From Halobacteriovorax sp. (GTDB taxonomy: Bacteria > Bdellovibrionota > Bacteriovoracia > Bacteriovoracales > Bacteriovoracaceae), in assembly GCA_024686135.1 (NCBI GenBank), contig JAIBDQ010000016.1:1-35956 (forward strand): a stretch of 35,956 nucleotides of DNA, read 5' to 3'. Positions within the stretch are counted from its first letter, which is position 1; the number at the start of each line of letters is the position of its first letter. The notes beneath the pieces were generated by a model. That model ran no database searches. It was not told where the DNA came from and was given only the letters and a program-made list of their open reading frames with translations. Made by a program: the position numbers and the translations under genes. This document shows, one piece after another, positions 1 through 7,840 of this stretch.

Positions 1-656
1 CCTTTAAGCTTTTTAGCATCTGCCACAACTCTTTTTGCGTAATTAATAGAATGAAGATCGTTAGGAGGACAGTTTACAAAGTCACGAGCAAGGTTAACAG
101 ATTCAGAAACGGCAACTGCTGCATCAAGAGCGGCTTGAGCTTTTTTAAGTTTAGATTTTGGTTGTTTTGAATCGATGATTACTGTTTTAAGTTTTGAGTT
201 ATTTTTATGAGCTTTACTTTTGAAGGCATCATAACGGTACTCCGTCATAAGAAAAGATTCGACCATTGCCGTTAAGCTATCTTCTAATTTTCCTTTAATA
301 ATAAAAGAGTCAAGGTTAACAGCTACTGCTTCGTGATGATCAACTAATTCTTTTACAAGCCTAGCGATAGCTTTTCTGATGCACTCGTAAGTAAGATTAG
401 ATTTTTCTCCAAGACCAAAGGCAAGGCCGATATGTCCGCCATCAAGTGGAAAGACAAGAGTATCGCCATTGGTGCCTTTAAAGTGATTAGAAGCTTTGAA
501 AGATGAGAAAGCTTCTTTAACCTCTTTTGACCAGTGGGAGTTAATTAGTTTAGTTTCCGACTTTTTACCTTTTGTTTCAGTTTTCGAGAAACCTGCGAAA
601 ACTACAACTTCACAGTCAGAATGATTTTTTGCGTTAAAATTTAATTTGAATTCCAT
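1..656 (-). CDS. pepA: Leucyl aminopeptidase (M17 family), N-terminal part, cut by the window edge
   Basis: The reading frame opens with ATG at 656 and runs off the left edge, giving 218 complete codons of a protein that is normally about 480-500 residues. The visible part is the N-terminal regulatory or DNA-binding-like domain of M17 cytosolic aminopeptidases, followed by the start of the catalytic domain. Around residues 187-201 the segment SVNLARDFVNCPPND matches the family's hallmark NLARDLVNTPANE-type motif at that junction. The metal ligands lie beyond the window and cannot be checked. M17 enzymes remove N-terminal residues from peptides with two metal ions, usually as hexamers in the cytoplasm. 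The gene is divergent from the LptF/LptG-type permease, and the 78-base gap between them must hold promoters for both. Confidence 0.9.
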   Translation of the reverse strand, partial: MEFKLNFNAKNHSDCEVVVFAGFSKTETKGKKSETKLINSHWSKEVKEAFSSFKASNHFKGTNGDTLVFPLDGGHIGLAFGLGEKSNLTYECIRKAIARLVKELVDHHEAVAVNLDSFIIKGKLEDSLTAMVESFLMTEYRYDAFKSKAHKNNSKLKTVIIDSKQPKSKLKKAQAALDAAVAVSESVNLARDFVNCPPNDLHSINYAKRVVADAKKLK

Positions 657-658
657 AT

Positions 659-687
659 TTGCCTCACATTTGCATTATCTTTATAGC
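659..687 (+). promoter_or_regulatory. Candidate sigma70-type promoter for the LptF/LptG-type permease
   Basis: TTGCCT at 659-664 and TATAGC at 682-687 are separated by 17 bases in the gap between divergent pepA and the permease. Each hexamer matches the consensus at four of six positions. Transcription would start near 694, about 40 bases before the TTG start codon. This is assigned by pattern only. Confidence 0.35.
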
Positions 688-722
688 GCGTTAAACTAAC
701 AGAGAAGACCTACGATGTCTAA

Positions 723-728
723 GAAGGA
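723..728 (+). promoter_or_regulatory. Ribosome binding site fixing a TTG start
   Basis: GAAGGA lies six bases upstream of TTG at 735. An in-frame TAA at 720-722 forbids any start further upstream, so the permease most likely starts at this TTG. An ATG at 715 is in a different frame and opens only a 16-codon frame. Confidence 0.6.
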
Positions 729-734
729 CAACTT

Positions 735-1913
735 TTGCTACTCAATATTAAACAGCGATATTTAGCTTTTAACTTTATTCCACCTTTCTTTTTGAGTGCA
801 TTTTTCTTTGTTGCCTTCCTCTTAACCTTTCAATTATTTCGTTTAACAAGGATTATTACGAAGAAGGGCGTTGATATGGGGCAGGTTTTTGAACTTGTGG
901 GGCATATTGCGGTTAGTTTTTTGCCCATGGCCATACCTCTCTCTGCTTTTTTCGCCACCATTTATACATTAAATAAATTAAGTGAAGACTCTGAGATTGT
1001 TGCTATGCGTTCATTTGGTACAACTAAAGCTTCATTGTTAAAGCCATTCTTAGGAATGGCCATTGTTATTTCAGCGACTCTTTTTTGTATGAATATAAAT
1101 TTGATTCCTCACTCTAAGACTTTATTTAAGAACACAGTCATTAAGCTTACGAGTAAAGGCTTTCTTACAGATATTAAATCAGAGAAGTTTTTCACAGATA
1201 TTCCTGGAGTTACTTTGTTTGCAGAAAAAGTCTCTGGAGATTCTACTGTCATGGATAATGTTTTTATTTCCACAGTCGATTATAAAAAGAAAGTTGATCG
1301 AGTGATTTTTGCCAAAAAGGGCGTTCTGATAAAGCAAATTTTAAAGGGAAATACGATTCCATCACTTAGATTTAATTTGTCTGATGGAAATATTCTTAAG
1401 ACCGATTCGAATGGGAATGAAATAGAGAAAATTCTTTTTAAAGAATATGATTTCCCTATTTTGACCGGAGGATACTCACCTGGTTTTGTCACAAAAGATG
1501 CGATGAGGACCAATAAAGAGTTAGGGGAGTTGATTGAGGAAAGTAAGAAGAAAATAACAGAGCTAGGAAAGAAAAAAAAGTTAACCAATGCTGAAGCGAT
1601 AGAAGTTAGTCAAATAAAAAAGAGATTACCTAAGACGCAGTTAGAGTACTGGAGTAGGTTCAATGCTCCCGTTCAGATCTTTCTCTTTATCTTCTTAGGT
1701 TTTAGTCTTGGTATTAAAAAGGGGAGAGGGAGAACTAAAAGTTCGGGAACTATCGGGCTTTTATTTCTTATTGGTTATTATGCTCTCTTCTTTGTAGGTG
1801 TTAGTCTTTCAAGAAAGGGCGGGCTTCCTCCAGTGATTACGGTTTTTGTGCCAACTATCCTAACGGGACTAGTTGGCTCGATCTACTATAGGAAGTTAGA
1901 CTGGATGAGTTAG
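735..1913 (+). CDS. LptF/LptG-family permease (YjgP/YjgQ), LPS export ABC transporter component
   Basis: This 392-residue membrane protein has the LptF/LptG layout. Hydrophobic segments lie at about 13-33, 55-78 and 100-122, followed by a soluble periplasmic jellyroll-like region (about 125-310) and three more hydrophobic segments at about 317-333, 344-361 and 370-387. The stretch after the second segment, LSEDSEIVAMRSFG (residues 82-95), is the family's cytoplasmic coupling-helix motif. With LptB and LptC these proteins extract lipopolysaccharide from the inner membrane and pass it to the periplasmic bridge. I cannot tell LptF from LptG. The start is TTG, fixed by an upstream in-frame stop and a good ribosome binding site. 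It converges with rodZ, only five bases separating the two stops. Family call is secure; paralogue identity is open. Confidence 0.88.
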   Translation: MLLNIKQRYLAFNFIPPFFLSAFFFVAFLLTFQLFRLTRIITKKGVDMGQVFELVGHIAVSFLPMAIPLSAFFATIYTLNKLSEDSEIVAMRSFGTTKASLLKPFLGMAIVISATLFCMNINLIPHSKTLFKNTVIKLTSKGFLTDIKSEKFFTDIPGVTLFAEKVSGDSTVMDNVFISTVDYKKKVDRVIFAKKGVLIKQILKGNTIPSLRFNLSDGNILKTDSNGNEIEKILFKEYDFPILTGGYSPGFVTKDAMRTNKELGELIEESKKKITELGKKKKLTNAEAIEVSQIKKRLPKTQLEYWSRFNAPVQIFLFIFLGFSLGIKKGRGRTKSSGTIGLLFLIGYYALFFVGVSLSRKGGLPPVITVFVPTILTGLVGSIYYRKLDWMS

Positions 1914-1918
1914 CTACT

Positions 1919-3295
1919 CTATTCAGGATTATCTTCTAAATACTCTTCGGAAGTTTGAACGGTACCATCTTTATTGAAAATAAATAGTGGAATAACAAAC
2001 TCACTACCTCTTTCCTGTGGAAAAACAAGTGACTTAACACCTGAAGGACTTGTGATACTTTGAGGAATATTATTTCTAAAGACTTTTACGGCCCCAAGAT
2101 TTCCAAGAAAAATTCTTACTAGTTTTCCGCGAATTAAGATGGTTCTGCCTTTTCTCAGGATAAACTTCTTAATAGGTCCATCGTCTGCTTTATAGGTCAG
2201 CCACGAGGCTTCTTTATACGCATTGATAAATACGTTGTGATTCCCTTCAACAACAGCTGCGCGATATTTTGTAGGAAGAAGACGATCGATCTCATCTTTA
2301 GACATATTAGTATCATCACTATAGAGAGAAGAGGAAAGTGCTCTAAAACTTATTTTTTCTTCTTTCTTTTCTTCTTTCTTTTCTTCTTTAATAATTTCTT
2401 TTTTTTCTTCTACAACGGGAACAGGAGTTGGCTCTGGTTTTGTCTCAGGAGTAGCCTCAACTTTTTTAATTTCTTCTAATTGTTCTTTAGGAACTGGAGT
2501 GGCCAGAGCCTCGGGCTTATCTGACTCAGTAGTTGCAACTTTTACGTTCAATTCTTCTTCTAACTGAGAGGTTTCTTTGAGTGGCGTTGTGGCTCCAAGA
2601 GTTTGAGGAACGACTTTCTTGGCTGGCTCAACTACTTCTTCTTTTGTAACCTCAACTTCTTCAGGACTACTTTCTTCCTCGCCAGTATTATTTAAAACGA
2701 AAAGGAAGACTATAATTGCTAGAGCGCCTACTGCTATTCCAATTTTAATACCATTAGCTTCGGATTCTGACTCTTCAGAATGAGATTCAGTCTGAGTGGA
2801 GTTCGAGTGATAAACTGGTGTTTCTGGCTCAGGTTCTCTTTCAATACCATAAGTAACATCTAAGAGTTCGAGACAGTCCGCTTGATTTAGCTGTAGGGTT
2901 TTAGCGTATGATTTTACATAGCCAATTACATAAGCCCGGTTTGGCAGTCTCTCTAAATCATCCGCCTCAAGCAACTCTAGGTTAGTCACAGAGATTTTAG
3001 TATGTTGACTAATTATTTTAATATTTATGCCTTTTTCTTCTCGCATTTGCTTTAAGAAAGCACCAATAGTGTGAACATCTAAAACTTCATCGTTTAAAGC
3101 AACTTCTTCCTCTTCTGGCTCTACTTGTGGGGTTCTTTCCGCAGCAGTAGGCTCTTCTTTTTTCGGTTTTTCAGAAGTTTCTTTAGGTCTCTTATCTTCG
3201 TTCTCTTCAAATAGTGAAGAAGCTTCTTCAAAGTGAAGAGGTTCGGCATCTTGTTCTATTTCTGCCCCGTCAAAGGGATCGTTCTTTTTTGTCAT
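1919..3295 (-). CDS. rodZ: RodZ-like cell-shape protein (HTH, single membrane span, periplasmic beta domain)
   Basis: The 458 residues run: an acidic N-terminal tail (1-70), a helix-turn-helix domain (about 76-147, containing FLKQMREEKGI and a YVIGYVKSYAKTL helix), one membrane span (about 183-202), a long Glu/Lys/Pro/Thr linker (204-320), and a C-terminal domain with DUF4115 character (about 345-430). This is the RodZ architecture: the HTH domain binds MreB and the periplasmic part contacts the cell-wall elongation machinery. The protein is longer than E. coli RodZ (337 residues) because of the N-terminal tail and linker. Its ATG overlaps the stop of the upstream TPR lipoprotein by four bases, so the two are probably translationally coupled. 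The PilF-like / RodZ pair recalls the E. coli pilW-rodZ order. The linker contains a 12-base tandem repeat. Confidence 0.88.
   Translation of the reverse strand: MTKKNDPFDGAEIEQDAEPLHFEEASSLFEENEDKRPKETSEKPKKEEPTAAERTPQVEPEEEEVALNDEVLDVHTIGAFLKQMREEKGINIKIISQHTKISVTNLELLEADDLERLPNRAYVIGYVKSYAKTLQLNQADCLELLDVTYGIEREPEPETPVYHSNSTQTESHSEESESEANGIKIGIAVGALAIIVFLFVLNNTGEEESSPEEVEVTKEEVVEPAKKVVPQTLGATTPLKETSQLEEELNVKVATTESDKPEALATPVPKEQLEEIKKVEATPETKPEPTPVPVVEEKKEIIKEEKKEEKKEEKISFRALSSSLYSDDTNMSKDEIDRLLPTKYRAAVVEGNHNVFINAYKEASWLTYKADDGPIKKFILRKGRTILIRGKLVRIFLGNLGAVKVFRNNIPQSITSPSGVKSLVFPQERGSEFVIPLFIFNKDGTVQTSEEYLEDNPE
2359..2389. repeat. 12-base tandem repeat in the rodZ linker
   Basis: The unit CTTCTTTCTTTT occurs twice in full (2359-2370 and 2371-2382) and once in part (2383-2389). 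On the coding strand it gives Glu-Glu-Lys-Lys units at residues about 303-314. A 12-base unit changes length without breaking the frame. Confidence 0.75.
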
Positions 3296-4113
3296 TTGTT
3301 ATAGAAGTTGTTTAAGTTTTTATTCCTTGTGGAATAAAACTCTTGTTTTTCAAGTGTATCTAAGTCGTTTAGCTTTACTCTCGCAAGAGTATCAAACCTA
3401 GTTCCTTTGAATTGATTTTTAATATCTGAAAGTTTAAGTCTTGCTTCAGCATATTTCTTTAACTGAATAAGTGATTCTACTTGCTTCATATGAGGCTCAC
3501 CAAGATTGTAGCAGTTACCCTTTGTCGCATCCTTGTAATATTTAAGAGCTGACTGATAATCATAGCGATTAAAAGCAAGGTCACCTAACTTGTAGTTGGC
3601 TGGGCAATAATCATCTTTTTCTTCAATTGAACTTTTCAACCTAGTAACGGCTTTATCGTAGTTGCTTCTTTTTAACTCGATAAGAGCTAGGTTGTAATGG
3701 ATTCGATATTGATGTTTGTAAATAAGGTCTTTAAGAATAATATTGTAATGCTCTTCAGCTTTTGAAAAATTTCCCATATGAAAATAAATTGATGCCAAGT
3801 TTGTTCTGGCATCAGAATTTTTAGGATCAATTTTAAGAGAGAGTAGTAAAGATTTTAGGGCGCGTTTTTTTTCTTTTTTAAAGAAGTAGGCCATTCCTAA
3901 ATTATTTAAAACATTTGATTGGTTAGGTTTATAAACATTAGATTTTAAAAGATGATCGAGAGCAGTTGTGTATTCTTTATTTAATAGGGCCTGCGTTCCA
4001 TGGGTATAATGAAGCTCAGCTTTTTTTTCATTCATCTCAGCTTCTTTTTTAGATGAGCTACATCCTACAAGAATAAGTTGAGCTAAAAGCACAAGTTTAA
4101 AAATATTTTTCAT
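3292..4113 (-). CDS. PilF/PilW-like TPR lipoprotein
   Basis: The 273-residue product begins with a lipoprotein signal peptide; the lipobox LVGC places the lipidated Cys at residue 18. The rest is a series of about six tetratricopeptide repeats (roughly 33-66, 67-100, 101-134, 136-169, 171-203 and 206-239), including a canonical NVLNNLGMAYFFKKEKKRAL unit. PilF/PilW lipoproteins serve as pilotins for type IV pilus secretin assembly, but TPR lipoproteins have other uses too. Location upstream of rodZ with a four-base ATGA overlap supports the PilF-type call, since the same pairing is found in gammaproteobacteria. No pilus gene lies in the window. The RNA methyltransferase gene lies 90 bases upstream on the same strand. 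Confidence 0.75.
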   Translation of the reverse strand: MKNIFKLVLLAQLILVGCSSSKKEAEMNEKKAELHYTHGTQALLNKEYTTALDHLLKSNVYKPNQSNVLNNLGMAYFFKKEKKRALKSLLLSLKIDPKNSDARTNLASIYFHMGNFSKAEEHYNIILKDLIYKHQYRIHYNLALIELKRSNYDKAVTRLKSSIEEKDDYCPANYKLGDLAFNRYDYQSALKYYKDATKGNCYNLGEPHMKQVESLIQLKKYAEARLKLSDIKNQFKGTRFDTLARVKLNDLDTLEKQEFYSTRNKNLNNFYNK

Positions 4114-4203
4114 AGACCACCATTGTTTCTAAAACACTATAGAACTACTTTATTTTACTGAGTTAAAGCTTCTTTGCCAAACTGCATGATTTGTAATTGA
4201 GGA

Positions 4204-5304
4204 TTATGCTCGGGTATTTTTTAAAAATATTATGGACTCGAAGTGGCGTGTGCTGGGGAAGAAGTCTAGCAGGTGAATCGCTAAGGCTTCATAGTGATTT
4301 GGTAAATTTTTAAAATCTCTTATCATGGTATCTGCAAAGCAGCTTTGGTAACCAATAAAATTTGGATTGCAGGATTCAATCCAGTCGAGAGATTCCTTGA
4401 ATCCACTTCTAGGAGGGTCGAATAGCAATAGGTCGATTTTCTCTTCCGGTGGATTAGGCTCCTTGAATAAGTCTCTTTTTTGAAAAACTTGATGAGATAG
4501 TAATTTTGATTCATCACAATAATTATCAAAGATGGTGACTCTAGAGTCATCAAAGTTTCTGCTTAGGTTCCCCGAGCCACCAAAAACATCAAAAATCTTC
4601 TTTGGTGAATTTGATTCTAGGTAAAAATCTTTCCAAAGTTTTAACGCCAACTCGTTCATAGTCTTATTAACTTGAGAAAATCCTCCTGACGCATAGGGCA
4701 TGTTCCAGGTTATTTGAATACCCTCAATAGAATCGAAAATCTCTAGATGCCCTTTGGGAGGGGACTTTGGAGGGAGCAAAGATGTCCAAGATTGATTTTC
4801 ATAAAGGGAGTGTAGTTTCTCTTGAATAGGGCCAATGGCCGCTAAGCAGGAGGGGACCTCAAGGATTTGATTTGTTCGTCCCTTGAAAAAGCCAAGTTGT
4901 TTTGACTTTAAATCGTAATGAAGTTGAATTCTGTTTCTGTATTCAAGTCGGTTCGGTGCTCCATGGCATTTGATATTAAAGTCTTTGAAGGGGCTGTAGT
5001 TCAAAAGCCTCTCAAAGCTTTGTTTTTTGTTTTCAAGTTCGGTTTCGTAGTTTGTGTGAAGGTAGTCGCAACCAGAACACTGATTAAAATGAGGGCATAT
5101 CGCCTCAATACGATCTTCAGAAGTTTTAGTAAGCTCTAATGGCCGAGCGAAATGAACCCCTTTCTTCTTTCCAGTAAGTAGAGCCCTTCCTTCTTCCCCC
5201 GGGAGGGTTTTTGGGATGAAAGTAATTTTGTCATCTATCTTGCTTACCCCTTGGGCAAGGGGATCGAGACGTTCGATCTTAAAATTGATGGTATTTTCTT
5301 TCAT
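4204..5304 (-). CDS. TrmA/RlmC/RlmD-family RNA (uracil-5-)-methyltransferase
   Basis: The 366-residue protein has an N-terminal TRAM-like domain (about 1-60), an iron-sulfur motif with C70, C76, C79 and C153, and a C-terminal SAM-dependent methyltransferase domain. In that domain FDVFGGSGNLSRNF is the SAM-binding loop, LLLFDPPRSGF is the DPPR motif, and YQSCFADTMIRD contains the nucleophilic Cys followed by the conserved region that normally ends in Asp-Leu. The four cysteines point to the 4Fe-4S type (RlmD/RlmC-like) rather than TrmA. The family methylates C5 of uridine in 23S rRNA or tRNA. The protein is shorter than E. coli RlmD (433), so I do not assign a target position. It is divergent from ktrB across a 65-base gap. 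Confidence 0.85.
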   Translation of the reverse strand: MKENTINFKIERLDPLAQGVSKIDDKITFIPKTLPGEEGRALLTGKKKGVHFARPLELTKTSEDRIEAICPHFNQCSGCDYLHTNYETELENKKQSFERLLNYSPFKDFNIKCHGAPNRLEYRNRIQLHYDLKSKQLGFFKGRTNQILEVPSCLAAIGPIQEKLHSLYENQSWTSLLPPKSPPKGHLEIFDSIEGIQITWNMPYASGGFSQVNKTMNELALKLWKDFYLESNSPKKIFDVFGGSGNLSRNFDDSRVTIFDNYCDESKLLSHQVFQKRDLFKEPNPPEEKIDLLLFDPPRSGFKESLDWIESCNPNFIGYQSCFADTMIRDFKNLPNHYEALAIHLLDFFPSTRHFESIIFLKNTRA

Positions 5305-5369
5305 TCTTTATAGGCTCGGTAAATTATGCACTTAGTAGTTTATTAAAAATTCAGTATTATCATTAAGTT

Positions 5370-7103
5370 ATGCTTCAAGGACTACATAAAATCCCATTTA
5401 TTTTAGAGCTGTTTTTCAATGGTAGCTTTATCTTACTTTTTTCAGGTAAGTCCATGGGAAAAATTCCAGCAGCTTGGAATAAAGAGCTTATCACAACTCT
5501 TATCAATGCTGGAGGAATGATTGTTCCTTTGGTTCTTCTTCTATCGGTCGTGGTTAATTATGTTAATGCAAAATCGATGGATGAGTTTTTCAGAAAGCAT
5601 ATTTTTTCGATTGTTGTTTTTATACCTCTACTGATTACATGGGGTGATGTTGAATTCTCTTTCTGGCTAGGTTCTGCCCATTTACTTTCAAGTGTACTTT
5701 CACTTTACGATGAAGGCGGTAAGCCAAAGTCTGAAAGAGGATCATGGTTTTCTCAGTACGAAATGTTTAAAGGTCTTAAACTTGGATCTGCCCAGCTAGT
5801 CCTTCTTTCTTTTTCTGGAGTTATTCTAATAGGAACATTCTTGTTAATGCTTCCGGTTTCTACGACACCGGGGAAAGTGATGAGTTTTATTGATGCGCTT
5901 TTTATGGCGACTTCAGCTACCTGTGTGACGGGACTTTCAACCATGAGTTTAGAAAATGATTTTTCTTTATTCGGGCAGATTGTCATTCTAATCTTGATAC
6001 AAGTCGGCGGTCTCTCAATCATGACCCTCTACGCTTCGATGGCGCTTCTTATGGGGAATGCCATGGGAATGAAAGAGCGTATGAATATGCAAGAAATCCT
6101 GGAAGTTGCTAGTCTCGAGGAACTTTTTTCGATGATCGTTAGTATCATGAAATATACTTTTTTTATCGAGCTTTGGGGGGCGATTGTATTAACGATCGGA
6201 TTTACTTTTGAAGGTTATGAATTTGGCTCCGCTATATATTATGGATTTTTTCACAGCATATCTGCGTTTTGTAATGCAGGATTTGCTCTCTTTGATACTT
6301 CTCTAGAGTCTTATTCAACTAAGCCGCTGATACATGGAACCATAATGGTTCTTATTACTATGGGTGGTCTTGGATTTATAGTTATTAAAGAACTTAAAGA
6401 AGTTGTTATGGGTGGTAAAAGTATTGTTAGGCTTGGTCTGCATTCAAAAGTTGTGATCGTAACGAGTTTTATTTTAACAATCGCTGGAGCTCTGTTTATT
6501 TTCTTTGGTGAATTTCTCCATGCTCTTGATAGCTATACAGTTTGGGAAAAAGTTCAGATTTCATTATTTCAATCTATTACATTAAGAACGGCTGGATTTA
6601 GTTCTATACCGCTGACGAATTTAAATACCTATACGCTTTATGCCATGACTCTCTTTATGTTTATTGGGGGAAGTCCAGGCTCTACTGCTGGTGGAATAAA
6701 AACGACGACACTAGCAATTCTTTATCAGTCGATTAAGGCGACTTTAAAAGGTGAGAAGTCCGTTGGGATTATCGATAGGAAAATTCCTGGGCCTCTGGTG
6801 GTAAGGGCCACGGCCATTACCTTTATTTCCATTATTGTGACCTCGATTTTTATCTTGGTCCTAATGAGACTAGAAAGCGACCAGGGCTTTCTGGCAATCT
6901 TCTTTGAAGTCATCTCGGCATCTGGAACGGTAGGCTTATCACTCGGAATTACTCCAGTACTTTCGGTAATGGGAAAGATAGCAATAGCAGCATTAATGCT
7001 AATTGGCCGGATTGGTCCGTTGACTCTACTCTTGGCCATCGCCCAAAGAGAGAGATCAACCGGTAAATTTGACTACCCTGACGGTAGAATTATGATTGGT
7101 TAA
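5370..7103 (+). CDS. ktrB: KtrB/TrkH-type K+ (or Na+-coupled K+) uptake channel subunit
   Basis: The protein has 577 residues. The core, from about residue 140, has four pore repeats with recognisable selectivity-filter loops: TSATCVTGLST, SAFCNAGFALFD, LRTAGFSSIPL and SASGTVGLSLG. A GGSPGSTAGGIKTTT segment lies between the third and fourth units, as in Ktr/Trk subunits. Typical KtrB is about 440-460 residues; the excess is an N-terminal extension of about 130 residues with several extra hydrophobic segments. Start choice is uncertain. ATG at 5370 has no clear ribosome binding site, but a TATTAT hexamer lies just upstream. ATG at 5454 (residue 29) has AGGTAA six bases before it. ktrA follows 39 bases downstream, so channel and gating ring are encoded together. 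Confidence 0.88.
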   Translation: MLQGLHKIPFILELFFNGSFILLFSGKSMGKIPAAWNKELITTLINAGGMIVPLVLLLSVVVNYVNAKSMDEFFRKHIFSIVVFIPLLITWGDVEFSFWLGSAHLLSSVLSLYDEGGKPKSERGSWFSQYEMFKGLKLGSAQLVLLSFSGVILIGTFLLMLPVSTTPGKVMSFIDALFMATSATCVTGLSTMSLENDFSLFGQIVILILIQVGGLSIMTLYASMALLMGNAMGMKERMNMQEILEVASLEELFSMIVSIMKYTFFIELWGAIVLTIGFTFEGYEFGSAIYYGFFHSISAFCNAGFALFDTSLESYSTKPLIHGTIMVLITMGGLGFIVIKELKEVVMGGKSIVRLGLHSKVVIVTSFILTIAGALFIFFGEFLHALDSYTVWEKVQISLFQSITLRTAGFSSIPLTNLNTYTLYAMTLFMFIGGSPGSTAGGIKTTTLAILYQSIKATLKGEKSVGIIDRKIPGPLVVRATAITFISIIVTSIFILVLMRLESDQGFLAIFFEVISASGTVGLSLGITPVLSVMGKIAIAALMLIGRIGPLTLLLAIAQRERSTGKFDYPDGRIMIG

Positions 7104-7142
7104 CGCATGCGGTATAATGAATGAAAACAAAAGGTTAACGCT

Positions 7143-7838
7143 ATGATGGTTGCAGTTATTGGCTTAGGAACATTTGGCTCGAAAACGGCCACTCGTCTTT
7201 TTGAAAAAGGCGCAGAGGTTATTGCCATCGATAAGAAGCCTGAGCTTGTTGAAAAAATTAAAGATCGCGTTACTCATGCGGCGGCTCTTGATGTGACTGA
7301 AGAAAGATCACTTCGAGGAGTCAATATCTCAGATGTTGATGTTGCAGTTGTGGCCATCGGTGATTCATCTGAGCAAAGTATTATGGCCGTGACCATGCTT
7401 CGAAAGCTTGGAGTTGGACGAGTTATTGCTCGGGCCATCTCAACTCTTCACGAGCATATCCTCCATGAAATTGGAGCATCTGAAATTATTAAAGTTGAAG
7501 AACAAATGGGCGAGATTATTGCCTCAAAGATTGTCGCCCCTCACGTCCTTCAGCGCTATAACTTTGCTGCTGGATATTCCATTGTTGAGATTAAGCTTGG
7601 CAAAAAATTTGAAGGGAAAACTCTAGTAGAAAGTAAAATTAGGCAAAATTATAATTTAAATATTGTGGCCCTTCAAAAGAGGGTTCCTTATATTGCTGAA
7701 GATGGGAAGTCTGCATATAAAGTAGAGATTAATGACTGCCCTATGCCAATGGATGTGATTGAAGCTGACGACATTGTAGTTTTAGTGGGGTCAGAAAAGA
7801 ACTTTAATAAATTATTTGCAGACATATCTGAGAGTTAA
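7143..7838 (+). CDS. ktrA: KtrA/TrkA-type RCK regulatory subunit of K+ uptake
   Basis: The 231-residue protein is a single RCK unit. The N-terminal Rossmann domain has the nucleotide-binding GLGTFG motif at residues 7-12 and an acidic end to beta-2 (VIAIDKKPE). The second part, from about residue 145, is an RCK-C (TrkA-C) ligand-binding domain. One RCK unit of about 220 residues is the KtrA form; E. coli TrkA is a tandem of two. Rings of KtrA bind ATP/ADP and gate the membrane subunit encoded just upstream. The start ATG at 7143 is preceded by AAAGGT with suitable spacing. The gap before it also holds a TATAAT hexamer (7113-7118), without a good partner. The next gene begins two bases after the stop. 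Confidence 0.92.
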   Translation: MMVAVIGLGTFGSKTATRLFEKGAEVIAIDKKPELVEKIKDRVTHAAALDVTEERSLRGVNISDVDVAVVAIGDSSEQSIMAVTMLRKLGVGRVIARAISTLHEHILHEIGASEIIKVEEQMGEIIASKIVAPHVLQRYNFAAGYSIVEIKLGKKFEGKTLVESKIRQNYNLNIVALQKRVPYIAEDGKSAYKVEINDCPMPMDVIEADDIVVLVGSEKNFNKLFADISES

Positions 7839-7840
7839 GA

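Noticed and set aside
2237-2479. 80-codon forward frame antisense to rodZ
   Set aside because: Its Phe/Leu-rich product is simply the complement of the Glu/Lys-rich linker, with no independent coding signs.
7113-7118. Internal promoter (TATAAT) between ktrB and ktrA
   Set aside because: The -10 hexamer is perfect, but the best -35 candidate (TTATGA) matches only three of six and there is no TGn extension. It is mentioned under ktrA and not called separately.
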